64,000 bases of DNA from Planctomycetota bacterium (GCA_002683825.1 NYUD01000019.1:1-64000); one strand, 5' to 3'. Positions 26,074-35,076 are shown, counted from the stretch's first letter. Program-made: numbers and translations. The notes: generated by a model from the sequence alone, not told the origin.

Positions 26074-26964
26074 CTAATCGTCAAACAGAGTGCTTTGTCC
26101 CCCATCCGGCCGGGTGACCTTCTTGAGCCGTGGGTATTCAAGCACCAGCTCGTGTGGGGCGCGCGGCGCCACGCCTTCGATCTCCGAACGCAACTCGAGC
26201 ACGTTGGCAACGGCTTTGCCCGAGAAGTGGTTGTTCGTGATCACATAGACTGCCTCGGTGCCGCCGGCAATGCGACGCGCGGTCTCGGCCAGGCGCAGAA
26301 CCTCCTCCTTGCCATACAGGTAGTCATAGCGTTGGTCACGTCCGGCAGCGGAATCGAACCAGGCGGCGCGGTTGCGCCCGTGCAGCCTCAGATAGCCGAG
26401 CGGGCCCGTCGGCTCCACGGTATGCGGGGGATGGTCCTTGTGGTCCGGTAGATCGATGGAGGCGAGGTTGTAGCCCATGCCCGCGATCCGGTCTCGCGCC
26501 CCGGGCTCGAACCAGTCCTTGTGGCGCACCTCCAGGATCAACGAGTGATCGAGAAAGGTCTCGGCGATCCACTCGAGCCTCCTCTTTGCTCCGGGTGTCG
26601 GACGAAACGAAAAGGGAAACTGAACCAACAGGCCGGCGAGACGCCCGGCCTCTCGAAGTGGTGCCAGTCCGGCGCGAAAGCGATCGGCTTCTTCACGCAG
26701 GCGCATCGAATCACGAAAGGAATGGTGCGTAAAGATGTCCTGCAGCTTGGCCGTGAAACGAAAGTGCGGCCGGTCGCGTACATGTTCCAGCCATTTCGCG
26801 GCGTAGTCGGCCCGCGGAGTTCCGTAGAACGAGCTGTTGAGTTCGATGCAATCGACATACTGCGCCAGGTAGCGCAACGGATGAAACCCGGGGGGTTTCT
26901 TGCGCGGATAAACCACGCCCTCCCAGTCCACATAGGACCAGCCGGCGGGCCCGATGCGAATCAC
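26074..26964 (-). CDS. DUF72 (YecE-like) family protein
   Basis: 296 residues with a TIM-barrel-like DUF72 pattern: IRIGPAGWSYVDWEGVVYP, LAQYVDCIELNSSFYG, FTAKLQDIFTHH, LLVQFPFSF and YLRLHGRN. The family's biochemical role is not established. The start is GTG at 26964, overlapping the stop of the upstream acyltransferase in a GTGA arrangement, so the two are probably translated together. It lies 23 bp before the next gene. Confidence 0.92.
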   Translation of the reverse strand: MIRIGPAGWSYVDWEGVVYPRKKPPGFHPLRYLAQYVDCIELNSSFYGTPRADYAAKWLEHVRDRPHFRFTAKLQDIFTHHSFRDSMRLREEADRFRAGLAPLREAGRLAGLLVQFPFSFRPTPGAKRRLEWIAETFLDHSLILEVRHKDWFEPGARDRIAGMGYNLASIDLPDHKDHPPHTVEPTGPLGYLRLHGRNRAAWFDSAAGRDQRYDYLYGKEEVLRLAETARRIAGGTEAVYVITNNHFSGKAVANVLELRSEIEGVAPRAPHELVLEYPRLKKVTRPDGGQSTLFDD

Positions 26965-27683
26965 CAGTCCCTCGGCGCGCGCACGTGTTCAAACCCGCAC
27001 TCCTCGGCGGCGAGCATGCGCCGTCGTAGTTCGTCACTCGCTTCCTGAATCCGGGCGTCGTTCGCATTCGCATCGACGTGGATCAGGTCGCCATAGACGA
27101 GAGCCACCCGGGCCCCGTACTTGGGAATGGTGAAGCGGTCCCAACTATTGAGGCGCCAGGCACGATCGCACCCGATGCCCAGGGGCACGATGGGATAACC
27201 GCTGACCTTGGCCATCCACGCGGGCCCCAGGTTCATCGAGTGACGCGGCCCGCGGGGTCCGTCCGGAGTGAGCGCGATGCGTCCGCCGCCATCGAGTCGG
27301 CCCAGGAGCTCGCGCGCGGCGCGCGAGGGTTTCTTGTTCGTCGAACCGCGCACCACGCCGATACCGAAGTCCCTGAGGATCGAGGTGACGAGACCGCCGT
27401 CATCCGATGGAGACACGAGGACGTCGTAGCCTTTGTGCGCATGGGCCGCCAGTGGCAGCATCATGCGTCCGTGCCACAGTGTGATGACGAACCCGCCGGC
27501 CGCACTCGCGGCGTCCAGGTTCTCCGTACCCAGGCGGTCGAGCTTCCAGCTCTTCGAAAGCCGTCGCAGAAGAAGCGGCGCGACGTGGGGCAGAATCACT
27601 GCACCGAACTTGCGCCGCACGATGCGAAAACGGCGGCGGCGGTCTGCACGTGTCATTCCCTCAAGGAACGAGGTCGTCTCCAT
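26961..27683 (-). CDS. DUF374-type lysophospholipid acyltransferase-like protein
   Basis: 240 residues. It matches the DUF374/LPLAT-like group: VITLWHGRMMLPL carries the WHGR catalytic-type His, then VLVSPSDDGGLVTSILRDFGIGVVRGSTNK, and ALTPDGPRGPRHSM, the acyl-acceptor block. Expected to acylate a lipid or lipid A-like acceptor at the inner membrane; the substrate is unknown. The ATG at 27683 (AAGGGCG upstream) overlaps the preceding gene by 23 bp; an internal Met at 27656 would avoid the overlap. Its presence fits an LPS- or lipid-bearing outer membrane. Confidence 0.88.
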   Translation of the reverse strand: METTSFLEGMTRADRRRRFRIVRRKFGAVILPHVAPLLLRRLSKSWKLDRLGTENLDAASAAGGFVITLWHGRMMLPLAAHAHKGYDVLVSPSDDGGLVTSILRDFGIGVVRGSTNKKPSRAARELLGRLDGGGRIALTPDGPRGPRHSMNLGPAWMAKVSGYPIVPLGIGCDRAWRLNSWDRFTIPKYGARVALVYGDLIHVDANANDARIQEASDELRRRMLAAEECGFEHVRAPRDW

Positions 27684-29715
27684 CGCCCTTCTGATCGAGG
27701 CCGTCAGCTCCGATCGACCACAGTCGGTACCCGTTCGATTCCTTCACGTAGCGAAAATCGTTGTCCCAGCCATCCTTGGGCAGTGTAGGTCTGGCGAGGT
27801 AGCCCTTGGGATAAGCTCCGGTCGGTGCTACGAGCAAGTCCAACGATTCTGGAAGACTGCCGTTTTCGATCTTGTAGATCGCCAGGCCGCTCTTCAGGTC
27901 GCGCAAGGCGGCTTCGGAGCTTGCGTAGGCATCGTCCTGCAACCGATCCTCGGTCTCTTCCGAGCGCTTCAAAGGCTGGGCGTCAGCACTCGCGATGACC
28001 GTGGGCCCGCCCGTAGAAACGCGCCCTGCGGTGAGCCACGCGGTGACCAGACCTCCCCAGGTCAGGGCTCCAAACGGCGATCGATGCTCGCGCAGGAACC
28101 CGCCCTCGACACGACGACCGAGATGAAGGGTGGGCTTCAGATAGCGCCCGAAGGTTTCCGGCGGTGGTAGGAGGTTCAGGTCGAAGGGCAACGCGTCCCC
28201 CACCATCGGGGCCGCCATCTTCGCCAGCAACAGGAGTTTGGAGAAGAATACATCCCAGTCGAACACGAACAGCGACTCCGATCCGCTCGGAAGATCGATG
28301 TCGTACTTTTTCAGGAAGTCGCGCTCCTTCGGGGTTCCGCCACCGAAGATGCGTTTCAACTCGCTCTTCAACGCCGTCGAGGACAGGCTGAAGATCAGTC
28401 GCCCCTCCAGCTGGGCAAAGGCCACCTTGGGCGAAAGCATCCCCATGTTGCCCATGAGATCCGGCGGCAACGTGAGGGCCGTGTAGGGCACGGTGATGCG
28501 CTCGCCCGTGTCCTTGTTCTTGATGCGGTAGTCCCGCGTCCTCGCGCCGATCCCGGGAACGACCTCGCCTATGGCGGATGCGAGCGCCTCGAAGTCCTTC
28601 ACGAAACCGGCGGGATCCTCGGAGTCGACCCACAAGAGAGTCGGGGGTAGCCCGAGTCCCATGATCGGTTGCACGGAGACGAGCAAGCGCGGCCCGAGTC
28701 CCTCAAAGAAGCCTTCCAGGCTGAAGCCGAGCCTCTCTTCGATCGAACCCAGTGCAGCATCCACCGTGGCCACGCCCTGTATCATGCCGCGCATCGACGC
28801 GGCCAGTTCGGCCCCGTCGATCGTCGTGGCATAGCTCAGCATCGCGTCGTCGGGCAGATCAGCCAGCCAATCCGCCTGAATGTCTGTGTGGGACGAGGCC
28901 GCCGCTGCCTCCTCTTCGCCCTCGCCGTCGGCCATGAAGATGCGTGTTTCGAATCGTTGCTCGTAGAAGTGCGTCTGCACGGTAATCGGCGTACTGAGAA
29001 TGCTTTCGAGGGTCTCACCGAACGTGTCGTCCGACATGAGTTCATCGAGCACGAACGCGCCCGTGTAGCAACCCAAGATGACCGGCGTTCCCTTTGGGGA
29101 CCCCAACATCCCGAAGCCGTCCTTGAGCAACGGGCTCTTGGCGAGGCTTGAACCGCCGCCTTTCCAGCGCTCGGACAACCCGATCGCGGTCTCGTCGGAG
29201 ACACCGAAAGCCAGGCGCGTTCCCTGAACCGTCAACCACACGGGGAGGGGAAGCATCGCCATGTTCAACGTTTCGAAACCCTCGAGGGGATGTGCTCGTT
29301 CAACCTCGTAGGCAAACCCGTTGATGACCGACTTGAGTTCGGCGGCCACACTTTCATCCTTGCATTCGATGATGGCGGTGACGCCCACGCCGTCGCTGTC
29401 GTAGCAAAGCGATATGGACGCCGCGCGGACCCCCTCTTGCAGGTCGGACACGGGAAGGGCCACACCAATCGTGCCCGCAACCAGTTTGCTCAAGTCCTCG
29501 ACAGTGCCGATCTCCGCCACGCCGACGGCTTTCAACAAGTTCTGAATGCTCTTGTCCCTGAGGAGATCCATCAGTGGGGTTTCATCCAACACCTCACTCA
29601 AAGCCGTTGCGTCGGGAACCTCGAGGAACAGTCCGGCATCGGCCGGGTGCCAGGCTGCGTGGGTGGACTCGTCGCCCAAACCGAAGGAGAGGAAACTCAG
29701 AAGGATTGCGTGCAT
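27661..29715 (-). CDS. Secreted DUF3352-like protein with C-terminal GspG-like (T2SSG) domain
   Basis: 684 residues. The ATG at 29715 begins a signal peptide (MHAILLSFLSFGLGDES). Residues about 25-580 resemble the DUF3352-like proteins of planctomycetes, which start with HPADAGLFLEVPDATAL and alternate hydrophobic strands and helices. The last ~95 residues switch to the type II secretion pseudopilin C-terminal pattern: LRDLKSGLAIYKIENGSLP, then LPKDGWDNDFRYV and LWSIGADGLDQKGDGDDL. The N-terminal prepilin peptidase site and long helix of real pseudopilins are missing. The function is unknown; a calcium-binding-type loop in GspG corresponds to the DG..GDGDD end. It lies between the acyltransferase gene and the Trp-repeat protein gene. 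Confidence 0.75.
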   Translation of the reverse strand: MHAILLSFLSFGLGDESTHAAWHPADAGLFLEVPDATALSEVLDETPLMDLLRDKSIQNLLKAVGVAEIGTVEDLSKLVAGTIGVALPVSDLQEGVRAASISLCYDSDGVGVTAIIECKDESVAAELKSVINGFAYEVERAHPLEGFETLNMAMLPLPVWLTVQGTRLAFGVSDETAIGLSERWKGGGSSLAKSPLLKDGFGMLGSPKGTPVILGCYTGAFVLDELMSDDTFGETLESILSTPITVQTHFYEQRFETRIFMADGEGEEEAAAASSHTDIQADWLADLPDDAMLSYATTIDGAELAASMRGMIQGVATVDAALGSIEERLGFSLEGFFEGLGPRLLVSVQPIMGLGLPPTLLWVDSEDPAGFVKDFEALASAIGEVVPGIGARTRDYRIKNKDTGERITVPYTALTLPPDLMGNMGMLSPKVAFAQLEGRLIFSLSSTALKSELKRIFGGGTPKERDFLKKYDIDLPSGSESLFVFDWDVFFSKLLLLAKMAAPMVGDALPFDLNLLPPPETFGRYLKPTLHLGRRVEGGFLREHRSPFGALTWGGLVTAWLTAGRVSTGGPTVIASADAQPLKRSEETEDRLQDDAYASSEAALRDLKSGLAIYKIENGSLPESLDLLVAPTGAYPKGYLARPTLPKDGWDNDFRYVKESNGYRLWSIGADGLDQKGDGDDLVP

Positions 29716-29770
29716 CGTTAGATGGTTTTCTGTCAGGAAAAAGGAGGTTCGGTACAACCGTGGCTCCGCG

Positions 29771-31249
29771 TCAGAGGCCTGCGAAGGCGGTAAGGTCTTT
29801 CTTGTTCTTCTTCAGCGAACGCTCGATTCCGCGCACTGCTTTCTCGAGGGCCTTGTGTCCCTTTTTTGGGTCGACGGTGAAGAGTCTCATCGCATTGTGG
29901 AACTTCTCCAGGTCCTTTCTCAGCGCAGGGCTTTCCCCATCGAGGAGAAAAGCCACCAACAGCCCGACCTGATTCAACAGGTGCAGGGCCGCGTTGCCAT
30001 CATCGGACGAGAGACGGAACTCGAAGAGCTCGTCGAAGGACTGGAGGCCGCCGTTCTTCGCAATCTCCCCGGCTGACCATTTACGCGGCCAAAGAGAATC
30101 ATTTCCACCGCTTGGAAATGGATCGGTGAAATAACGCTCGGCATAGCTCGCTGCACCGTAGCGCAGCCACCTCGGGATCGCTTTTTCCTCCCAGAAACCC
30201 TGCACGAAGCCCTGCGGGTCTTCTCCTTCTGCGATCGCAGCGCGCGCTTGCGGTGAGCGGTCGAGGGCTTCGACAAACGACTGCGCAGCCGCATGGCGCA
30301 CCCAGAGCGATCCCCAACGATCCTCGACGGGATCCTCCGGGTTCCAGTAGGCGACGCCCGCGCCGACGAACTTATCCTCTTCAAACCAAAGGTCGGCAAA
30401 GTAGGTTCCGCGCAAAGAGTCGAGGCCCTGCAAGCTCTTGCCGAAGCCATCGCTGGAGAAGGCCAGGTACTGTTCGAGGTCGCGCAGTACCAGCAACGGC
30501 GGCGCGTCCGAAGGAGCGCAGCCGAACAAGCGCTCCATGTCGATGCAGGTGAAGTCGGCGAGCTTCTGCGCACGCTTCGACAACTCCCGTGTGCAGGTGG
30601 ACCACACAACCAAGTGGTGGCCCGGTATGCGCCACCAGTGGTCGAGTTGAGCGTGATACTCATCCGCTTGTTTCAGGGGCAACCATTCAGAGCCACACTT
30701 CCACAAGCCCTCGTCGAGCTTGGACAATTCCTCCGGTGCGATCCAAACAAGGTCCTGGCGCTGCCATCCTTCATCAAGTCGTTTCTTGTCTTCCGCCGTG
30801 ACCCACGTGCCGTCCTCGGCGCGCACCCAACCTCGTTGGAGAAGAGCACGGTCGGCAGGATCGATCCACTCGCCCTTGTAGCGCACCCAACCCTTGGCCT
30901 TCGCTTCGCGCGACGCCTTGGCTTTGAGCTCCTTCTCTTTCTTCTTGCGATAGGCGGCAAGCTTCTTTTCCGACGTAAACCACTGACCATCGAAGCGCAC
31001 ATGGCCCAGGAGCTCGCGCGCCTTTTGATCTTCCGGCTGGGTTTTCAATAGCCACCGCAAGGTACGGTCGCGCTCCTGGATCAGGCCGCGCGCTTCACAC
31101 CAGTTCGCAAGGGACCACAACGCCTCAACGTCGCCACGCGCGGCCTTCAAACGATCCGCGAAGTCATCCTGGAAAGGCGCCTCGAAGCGAGCGCTTACCG
31201 AAGCTTCTGCGGGAGTTGTGACGGTGAGAAAGAGGACGAGGAAGAGCAT
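29771..31249 (-). CDS. Secreted protein with ~20-residue Trp repeats, unknown function
   Basis: 492 residues from the ATG at 31249, which opens a signal peptide (MLFLVLFLTVTTPAEAS); a GTG 39 bp upstream is an alternative. Residues about 85-200 contain five imperfect ~20-residue units of the form W-x(5-6)-W-[ILV]-x-[PA]-x-[DE]-x(4)-L-x-x-G, for example WVRYKGEWIDPADRALLQRG and WVRAEDGTWVTAEDKKRLDE. A Lys/Glu-rich helix (about 99-119) lies between units one and two. The C-terminal ~290 residues resemble a DUF1570/gluzincin-like secreted domain in general feel (HHLVVWSTC start, WLRYGAASYAERYF). No HEXXH is visible, so no catalytic claim is made. Part of the long minus-strand run that ends at 20418. 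Confidence 0.75.
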   Translation of the reverse strand: MLFLVLFLTVTTPAEASVSARFEAPFQDDFADRLKAARGDVEALWSLANWCEARGLIQERDRTLRWLLKTQPEDQKARELLGHVRFDGQWFTSEKKLAAYRKKKEKELKAKASREAKAKGWVRYKGEWIDPADRALLQRGWVRAEDGTWVTAEDKKRLDEGWQRQDLVWIAPEELSKLDEGLWKCGSEWLPLKQADEYHAQLDHWWRIPGHHLVVWSTCTRELSKRAQKLADFTCIDMERLFGCAPSDAPPLLVLRDLEQYLAFSSDGFGKSLQGLDSLRGTYFADLWFEEDKFVGAGVAYWNPEDPVEDRWGSLWVRHAAAQSFVEALDRSPQARAAIAEGEDPQGFVQGFWEEKAIPRWLRYGAASYAERYFTDPFPSGGNDSLWPRKWSAGEIAKNGGLQSFDELFEFRLSSDDGNAALHLLNQVGLLVAFLLDGESPALRKDLEKFHNAMRLFTVDPKKGHKALEKAVRGIERSLKKNKKDLTAFAGL

Positions 31250-31472
31250 CGAGCCAGGACGGAGGAGAAAGGGAAAGGGCCCGGGCACTTGACGCCCGGA
31301 GTGGCTGCATAGTAACCATGGGCGCTCGTTCTGCCGCGAACCCCTGGATTCGGGCTTCAGGTCACGCTGCCCGTCTGACTCCGGACCTCAGGCCGGGCCC
31401 CGAAACTAGGAAGTCGCTTTTCAGCCTTATCGAGAAACGCATCCCTCCTCTCCCCAAGAATTCACCGCTCTG

Positions 31473-32501
31473 ATGGCCAAACACCGCGCTCCGGCACAAA
31501 TCGAATTCGCCGCTACGGTCGAGAAAACCTGGCTTCACGAAGCCGTGGACCGAACTTGGAAGCCCCTGGCAGTCGGCGCGGTCTTGGTCACCGGGACCGT
31601 GCTCTACCAACAGCACCAGGCAAGCAACCGCCAGGCGCATATCGAGGAGGACTGGGGGCGGCTCACGTCAGAGGCCTCGTTCAACATGATGTTCGGCAGC
31701 GGCCCCATCACGGTGCCCTCGGCATCGGTCCTATCGCTCCTGGCGGAGGACCTGGGCGACTCCTCTGCCGGGTCCTGGGCCAAGGCTCTGGAGATCGGCA
31801 AGTTCGTCGAAGACGTGCAGTTCACCGAGGCGGAAAGGGCCCTGGGGGAACTCTCCACCCGGTGGCCCGACCACGTGCTCGTCACCCAGGCCCTGTTCCC
31901 CGGCGGAGATGGCAATCCCCCCGTCACTCTCGCCCAACACATCCAGGACCGCTCGAGCCAGATGACGGCCTGGGAGGAGGGCCATCCTCTCCTCTTCAGG
32001 AACCCCGAACCGCCCGCGGATGCCCCGCGCGTTCGCATCACCACGGAGAAAGGGGACATCGTCGTGGCGCTGTATCACGACCGCGCGCCGCAGCACTCGG
32101 AGAACTTCCTCGAGCTCTGCGGTGAGTCCTACTACGACGGCACCCGTTTTCACCGGGTCCTACCTCGCACGATGATTCAGGGTGGGGATCCCAACACCGT
32201 GGACGGAGATCCTGACACCTGGGGCCTGGGCGGTCCGGAGAAAACGATCGAAGCGGAGATCGATCCGGCCCTCAGACACTACGCAGGGGTCCTGGCGGCG
32301 GCCAAGAAGTCCGGAGACGCTCGCTCCAGCGGGAGCCAGTTCTACATCACCACCGAGGCCAACCACGGCTGGAATGGGACCTACACCGTCTTCGGCGTGG
32401 TGGTCGAGGGAATCGAAGTCGCCCGGGAAATTGCAGCGGGTGCAGCCACCGGGGATCGCCCCGATGAGCCGGTGATCCTGCAGTCCACCGAGGTGCTCTA
32501 G
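31473..32501 (+). CDS. Membrane-anchored cyclophilin-type peptidyl-prolyl isomerase
   Basis: 342 residues. The first 50 residues include a likely membrane helix (PLAVGAVLVTGTVLYQQ) preceded by a basic segment. A linker region (about 50-180) without known motif follows. The cyclophilin domain (about 183-342) starts RVRITTEKGDIVVALYHDRAP, with YYDGTRFHRVLPRTMIQGGD (the F-H-R active-site region), SGSQFYITTEANHGWNGTYTVFG and a C-terminal strand. It should be exported or membrane-bound and catalyse proline isomerisation in envelope proteins. The ATG at 31473 is divergent from the Trp-repeat gene and convergent with parB, 20 bp away. CTCTAG/CTAGAG arms spanning both stop codons (32496-32527) may act as a weak bidirectional terminator. 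Confidence 0.9.
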   Translation: MAKHRAPAQIEFAATVEKTWLHEAVDRTWKPLAVGAVLVTGTVLYQQHQASNRQAHIEEDWGRLTSEASFNMMFGSGPITVPSASVLSLLAEDLGDSSAGSWAKALEIGKFVEDVQFTEAERALGELSTRWPDHVLVTQALFPGGDGNPPVTLAQHIQDRSSQMTAWEEGHPLLFRNPEPPADAPRVRITTEKGDIVVALYHDRAPQHSENFLELCGESYYDGTRFHRVLPRTMIQGGDPNTVDGDPDTWGLGGPEKTIEAEIDPALRHYAGVLAAAKKSGDARSSGSQFYITTEANHGWNGTYTVFGVVVEGIEVAREIAAGAATGDRPDEPVILQSTEVL

Positions 32502-32521
32502 GGACCGGAGACTGCCGCCGG

Positions 32522-33388
32522 CTAGAGGCTCGACTGGGGCGCCAGGAGGGACATGAGCCGCTCCAGATCGGCGCGGTCGTGATAGGAAATCACGATCTGC
32601 CCGTGGTCCTTTTCGCCATGGCGCAGCTGAACCTTGGTCCCCAGGTGTTGGCGGAAGCGTCCCTCCCACTCTCCAACCCAGGCCGGAGGAGCGGAGCTCG
32701 CCCCGGCTTCCTGGGTTCGGGCGCCGGCACGGCCCTGGAGGGCGCGCACATGATTCTCCACCGCGCGGACCGATAGCCCCTGAGCCGCAATCCTGTCCGA
32801 GAGCTTCACCTGAGCGTCGGCATCGCCCAATCCGAGGAGGGCCCGGGCATGGCCCATGGAGATCTGGCGCTGGGCTACGGCCTCCTGAACCTTGCCCGGG
32901 AGCTCGAGGAGTCGCAGGTGATTGGTCACCGTCGTCCTCCGAAGTCCGATCCTTTCGGCGACCTCTTCCTGGGTCAGCTGAAGCTTCTCGATGAGCCGTC
33001 GGAAACCACGTGCCTTCTCCAGGGGGTCCAGGTCCGCCCGCTGGAGATTCTCCACCAGGGCCAGCTCGAGCATGTCCTCATCCGGGACCTCGCTACGCAC
33101 GACGGCGGGAATGGAGGGCTTCCCGGCCGCCTGGGCAGCCCGAAACCTTCGCTCTCCCGAAATGAGTTCGTAGCCGTCCCCTATGGCACGCACGACCACC
33201 GGCTGGAGCACGCCATGGCTTTCGATGCTCTTCTGGAGCTCAGCCAGGGCCGCAGGATCAAAAATGCCCCGGGGTTGGAAGGGATTCGGGCGGATCCGGG
33301 ACAGGGGGATCTCGTCACGAGGGTCCTCTGCTCTAGCGTTGGAAAGCAAGGACCCCAGTCCGCGGCCAAGTCGACGTTCGATCGCCAT
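32522..33388 (-). CDS. parB: Chromosome-partitioning protein ParB
   Basis: 288 residues. The CTPase fold carries IRPNPFQPR and the nucleotide-binding motif ISGERRFRAAQAAG, with VENLQRADLDPLEKARGFRR following. The helix-turn-helix (EEVAERIGLRRTTVTNHLRLLELP) recognises parS. The C-terminal ~60 residues form a dimerisation tail (REDGQ-type HGEKDHGQIVISYHDRADLERLM). The ATG at 33388 opens with RRLGRGLGSLLSN, the usual ParB N-terminus that contacts ParA. The gene is 10 kb from parA, an uncommon split. Two parS-like sites lie about 130-190 bp upstream of its start. Confidence 0.95.
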   Translation of the reverse strand: MAIERRLGRGLGSLLSNARAEDPRDEIPLSRIRPNPFQPRGIFDPAALAELQKSIESHGVLQPVVVRAIGDGYELISGERRFRAAQAAGKPSIPAVVRSEVPDEDMLELALVENLQRADLDPLEKARGFRRLIEKLQLTQEEVAERIGLRRTTVTNHLRLLELPGKVQEAVAQRQISMGHARALLGLGDADAQVKLSDRIAAQGLSVRAVENHVRALQGRAGARTQEAGASSAPPAWVGEWEGRFRQHLGTKVQLRHGEKDHGQIVISYHDRADLERLMSLLAPQSSL

Positions 33389-33521
33389 GATGCAAGCGCT
33401 CAGAGGTTTTCAGTAGACACGAGGGATCAGGGGGCGAGCGTAGGCTTCGTCAGGTTCGATGTCGAGCCTACGGAGGTGTGCCATGGAACCAAGGGTCCTG
33501 GGGATAAGAATCCTGACCCGA

Positions 33522-33537
33522 TGTTCCACGTGGAACA
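33522..33537. promoter_or_regulatory. parS-like palindrome, copy 1
   Basis: TGTTCCACGTGGAACA, a perfect 16-bp palindrome. It differs from the widespread parS TGTTTCACGTGAAACA only by the symmetric T-to-C and A-to-G pair. It lies 134 bp upstream of the parB start. Together with copy 2 it is the expected ParB loading site near the origin. Confidence 0.85.
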
Positions 33538-33560
33538 TTGGGCGGCCAACCCTGACCCGA

Positions 33561-33576
33561 TGTTCCACGTGGAACA
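33561..33576. promoter_or_regulatory. parS-like palindrome, copy 2
   Basis: Second identical TGTTCCACGTGGAACA, 39 bp after copy 1, within a near-duplicate that also repeats the preceding CCTGACCCGA. Spacing of 39 bp puts the two on nearly opposite faces of the helix if the pitch is 10.5 bp. Translation of this duplication produces the repeated RCSTWNIG seen in a spurious upstream reading of the next gene. Confidence 0.85.
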
Positions 33577-33629
33577 TCGGGCCGGCGCGCCGCTGGACGC
33601 GGCCCCCCCATGGGCGTAGAACTAGGTTC

Positions 33630-34304
33630 GTGTTGGTCTTTGCTGTGGGTCGATGGGTGCTCTCCGGGGCTCGAAAAAGCCCCCTGGCCCTCCTTGCGGG
33701 CGCATTTGCCGCTTCCCTCGTGCCGGTCATGCTCCACCTGAGCCCCTGGCTGGAAATCCCGGGACCCGAGTCCGTTCTCCGCATCACCCGGGTTTGCGTT
33801 GCTCCCCTGGGTTCGCTGGGCGCCGCCTACGCCCTGTTCGTCCTGGCGAAGGGCGAACCCTTCCTGGATCGCTTTGCCGCCCCTAGCCGATTTTGGGGGC
33901 TATTGAGCGGCCTCCTGGCAGCCCCTTTGGCTCTTCAGGCCTTTCTTCTGCTGGGTGCGGCCTCCCAGGGGGGGATCCATCTGATCCCCCGGGTTCTGGC
34001 GGAAGCCCTCTGGATCGACTCCTACCTCGCGGGCATCGCTCTTCTGGCCTGGGCCACGAGAAGCTCCCCGGCGGAGCGTCTGGTGTTGTTTCTAGGAATC
34101 GTATGGTTGCTGCCGGCCCTTCTTGCCGATGGTGGCAACTTAGGGCGTTGGGTCGTCCCTCTCGCCGGTCCTCTTCTGTCCCGGAACCCCATGGGTTCAT
34201 TCGCCTCGGGTGAGAATTCGGCTCTTCCCCAGCTTGTGGGCCTGTGTGCTCTCTTCGGGTCCGCCTGGCTCTTCCATGTCCCCTGCCCGGCCCGGAAAGC
34301 ATGA
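33630..34304 (+). CDS. Small polytopic membrane protein of unknown function
   Basis: About 224 residues with around six hydrophobic segments (for example LALLAGAFAASLVPVML, GSLGAAYALFVLA, GLLSGLLAAPLALQAFLLLG). No motif that I recognise. The start is uncertain: GTG at 33630 is used because anything upstream would read through the parS duplication. The gene ends with ATGA overlapping the metallophosphoesterase start, so the two are translationally coupled. It may have a lineage-specific role next to the parS region. Confidence 0.6.
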   Translation: MLVFAVGRWVLSGARKSPLALLAGAFAASLVPVMLHLSPWLEIPGPESVLRITRVCVAPLGSLGAAYALFVLAKGEPFLDRFAAPSRFWGLLSGLLAAPLALQAFLLLGAASQGGIHLIPRVLAEALWIDSYLAGIALLAWATRSSPAERLVLFLGIVWLLPALLADGGNLGRWVVPLAGPLLSRNPMGSFASGENSALPQLVGLCALFGSAWLFHVPCPARKA

Positions 34305-35035
34305 GATACGGCATCCTAGGAGACATTCACGGCAACCTCTCAGCCCTGGAGAGAGTGCTGGAGTGTCTCGAGGATGAGGGGATCGACGCCCTCATCAGCG
34401 TGGGAGACGTCGTTGGCTACGGGGCGGCCCCGGGCGAGTGCATCGCGCTGCTTCAGGACAGGAAGGCCTTCGTCGTAAAGGGCAACCACGACGCGGCCTG
34501 CATCGGCGAACTGGATGTGCGCTGCTTTAACCCCTATGCCAGGGCCGCCGTGGAATGGACGGAATCGATGCTGTCCATGGAAGAGAAGCGCTGGCTCTCG
34601 GCACTGCCCTTCGCTTTGACCCTGGACCACTGCCAGGTCGCCCACGGAACGCTCCACAAGCCCGAGCTGTTCGACTACATCCTATCGATCTCAGATGCCA
34701 ATCCGTCCCTGGATGAGATGACCCAGCCGGCATGCTTCGTCGGCCACAGCCACATTCCCCTGACCGTGCTGCGTTTCGAAGACGAGCCCAAGCGTACGGC
34801 CTACACCTTCGACACCGAAATCGATCTGTCGGAGACCGTACAGGCCTTGATCAACGTGGGCAGCGTGGGTCAGCCCCGGGATGAAAACCCCCTGGCCGCC
34901 TACGCGATTTACGACACGATCCGACGCCACGCCTCGATTCTCCGGACGGACTACGACATCGAGGTCGAAGTGAAACGCATCCACCAGGCAGGACTTCCGG
35001 ATGTACTCGGAGAGCGGCTTCGAATCGGAGTCTAG
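34301..35035 (+). CDS. Calcineurin-like (YfcE/MJ0936-type) metallophosphoesterase
   Basis: 244 residues. Metal motifs are GILGDIHGNLSAL (DxH), ISVGDVVGYG (GDxxGYG), VKGNHDAAC (GNHD), FVGHSHIPL (GHSH) and VNVGSVGQPRD-like INVGSVGQPRD. Together they identify a small metallophosphoesterase of the kind that hydrolyses phosphodiesters or dinucleotides. The ATG at 34301 overlaps the stop of the upstream membrane protein (ATGA). Convergent with the HPr-domain gene, 41 bp apart. Confidence 0.93.
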   Translation: MRYGILGDIHGNLSALERVLECLEDEGIDALISVGDVVGYGAAPGECIALLQDRKAFVVKGNHDAACIGELDVRCFNPYARAAVEWTESMLSMEEKRWLSALPFALTLDHCQVAHGTLHKPELFDYILSISDANPSLDEMTQPACFVGHSHIPLTVLRFEDEPKRTAYTFDTEIDLSETVQALINVGSVGQPRDENPLAAYAIYDTIRRHASILRTDYDIEVEVKRIHQAGLPDVLGERLRIGV

Positions 35036-35076
35036 CAACGCACGATTTTTTGCCCGAACTTGCCCGTGTCGCGCCG

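Noticed and set aside
33459-33629. N-terminal extension of the membrane protein containing repeated RCSTWNIG
   Set aside because: The repeat is only the translation of the two parS-like sites and their flanks.
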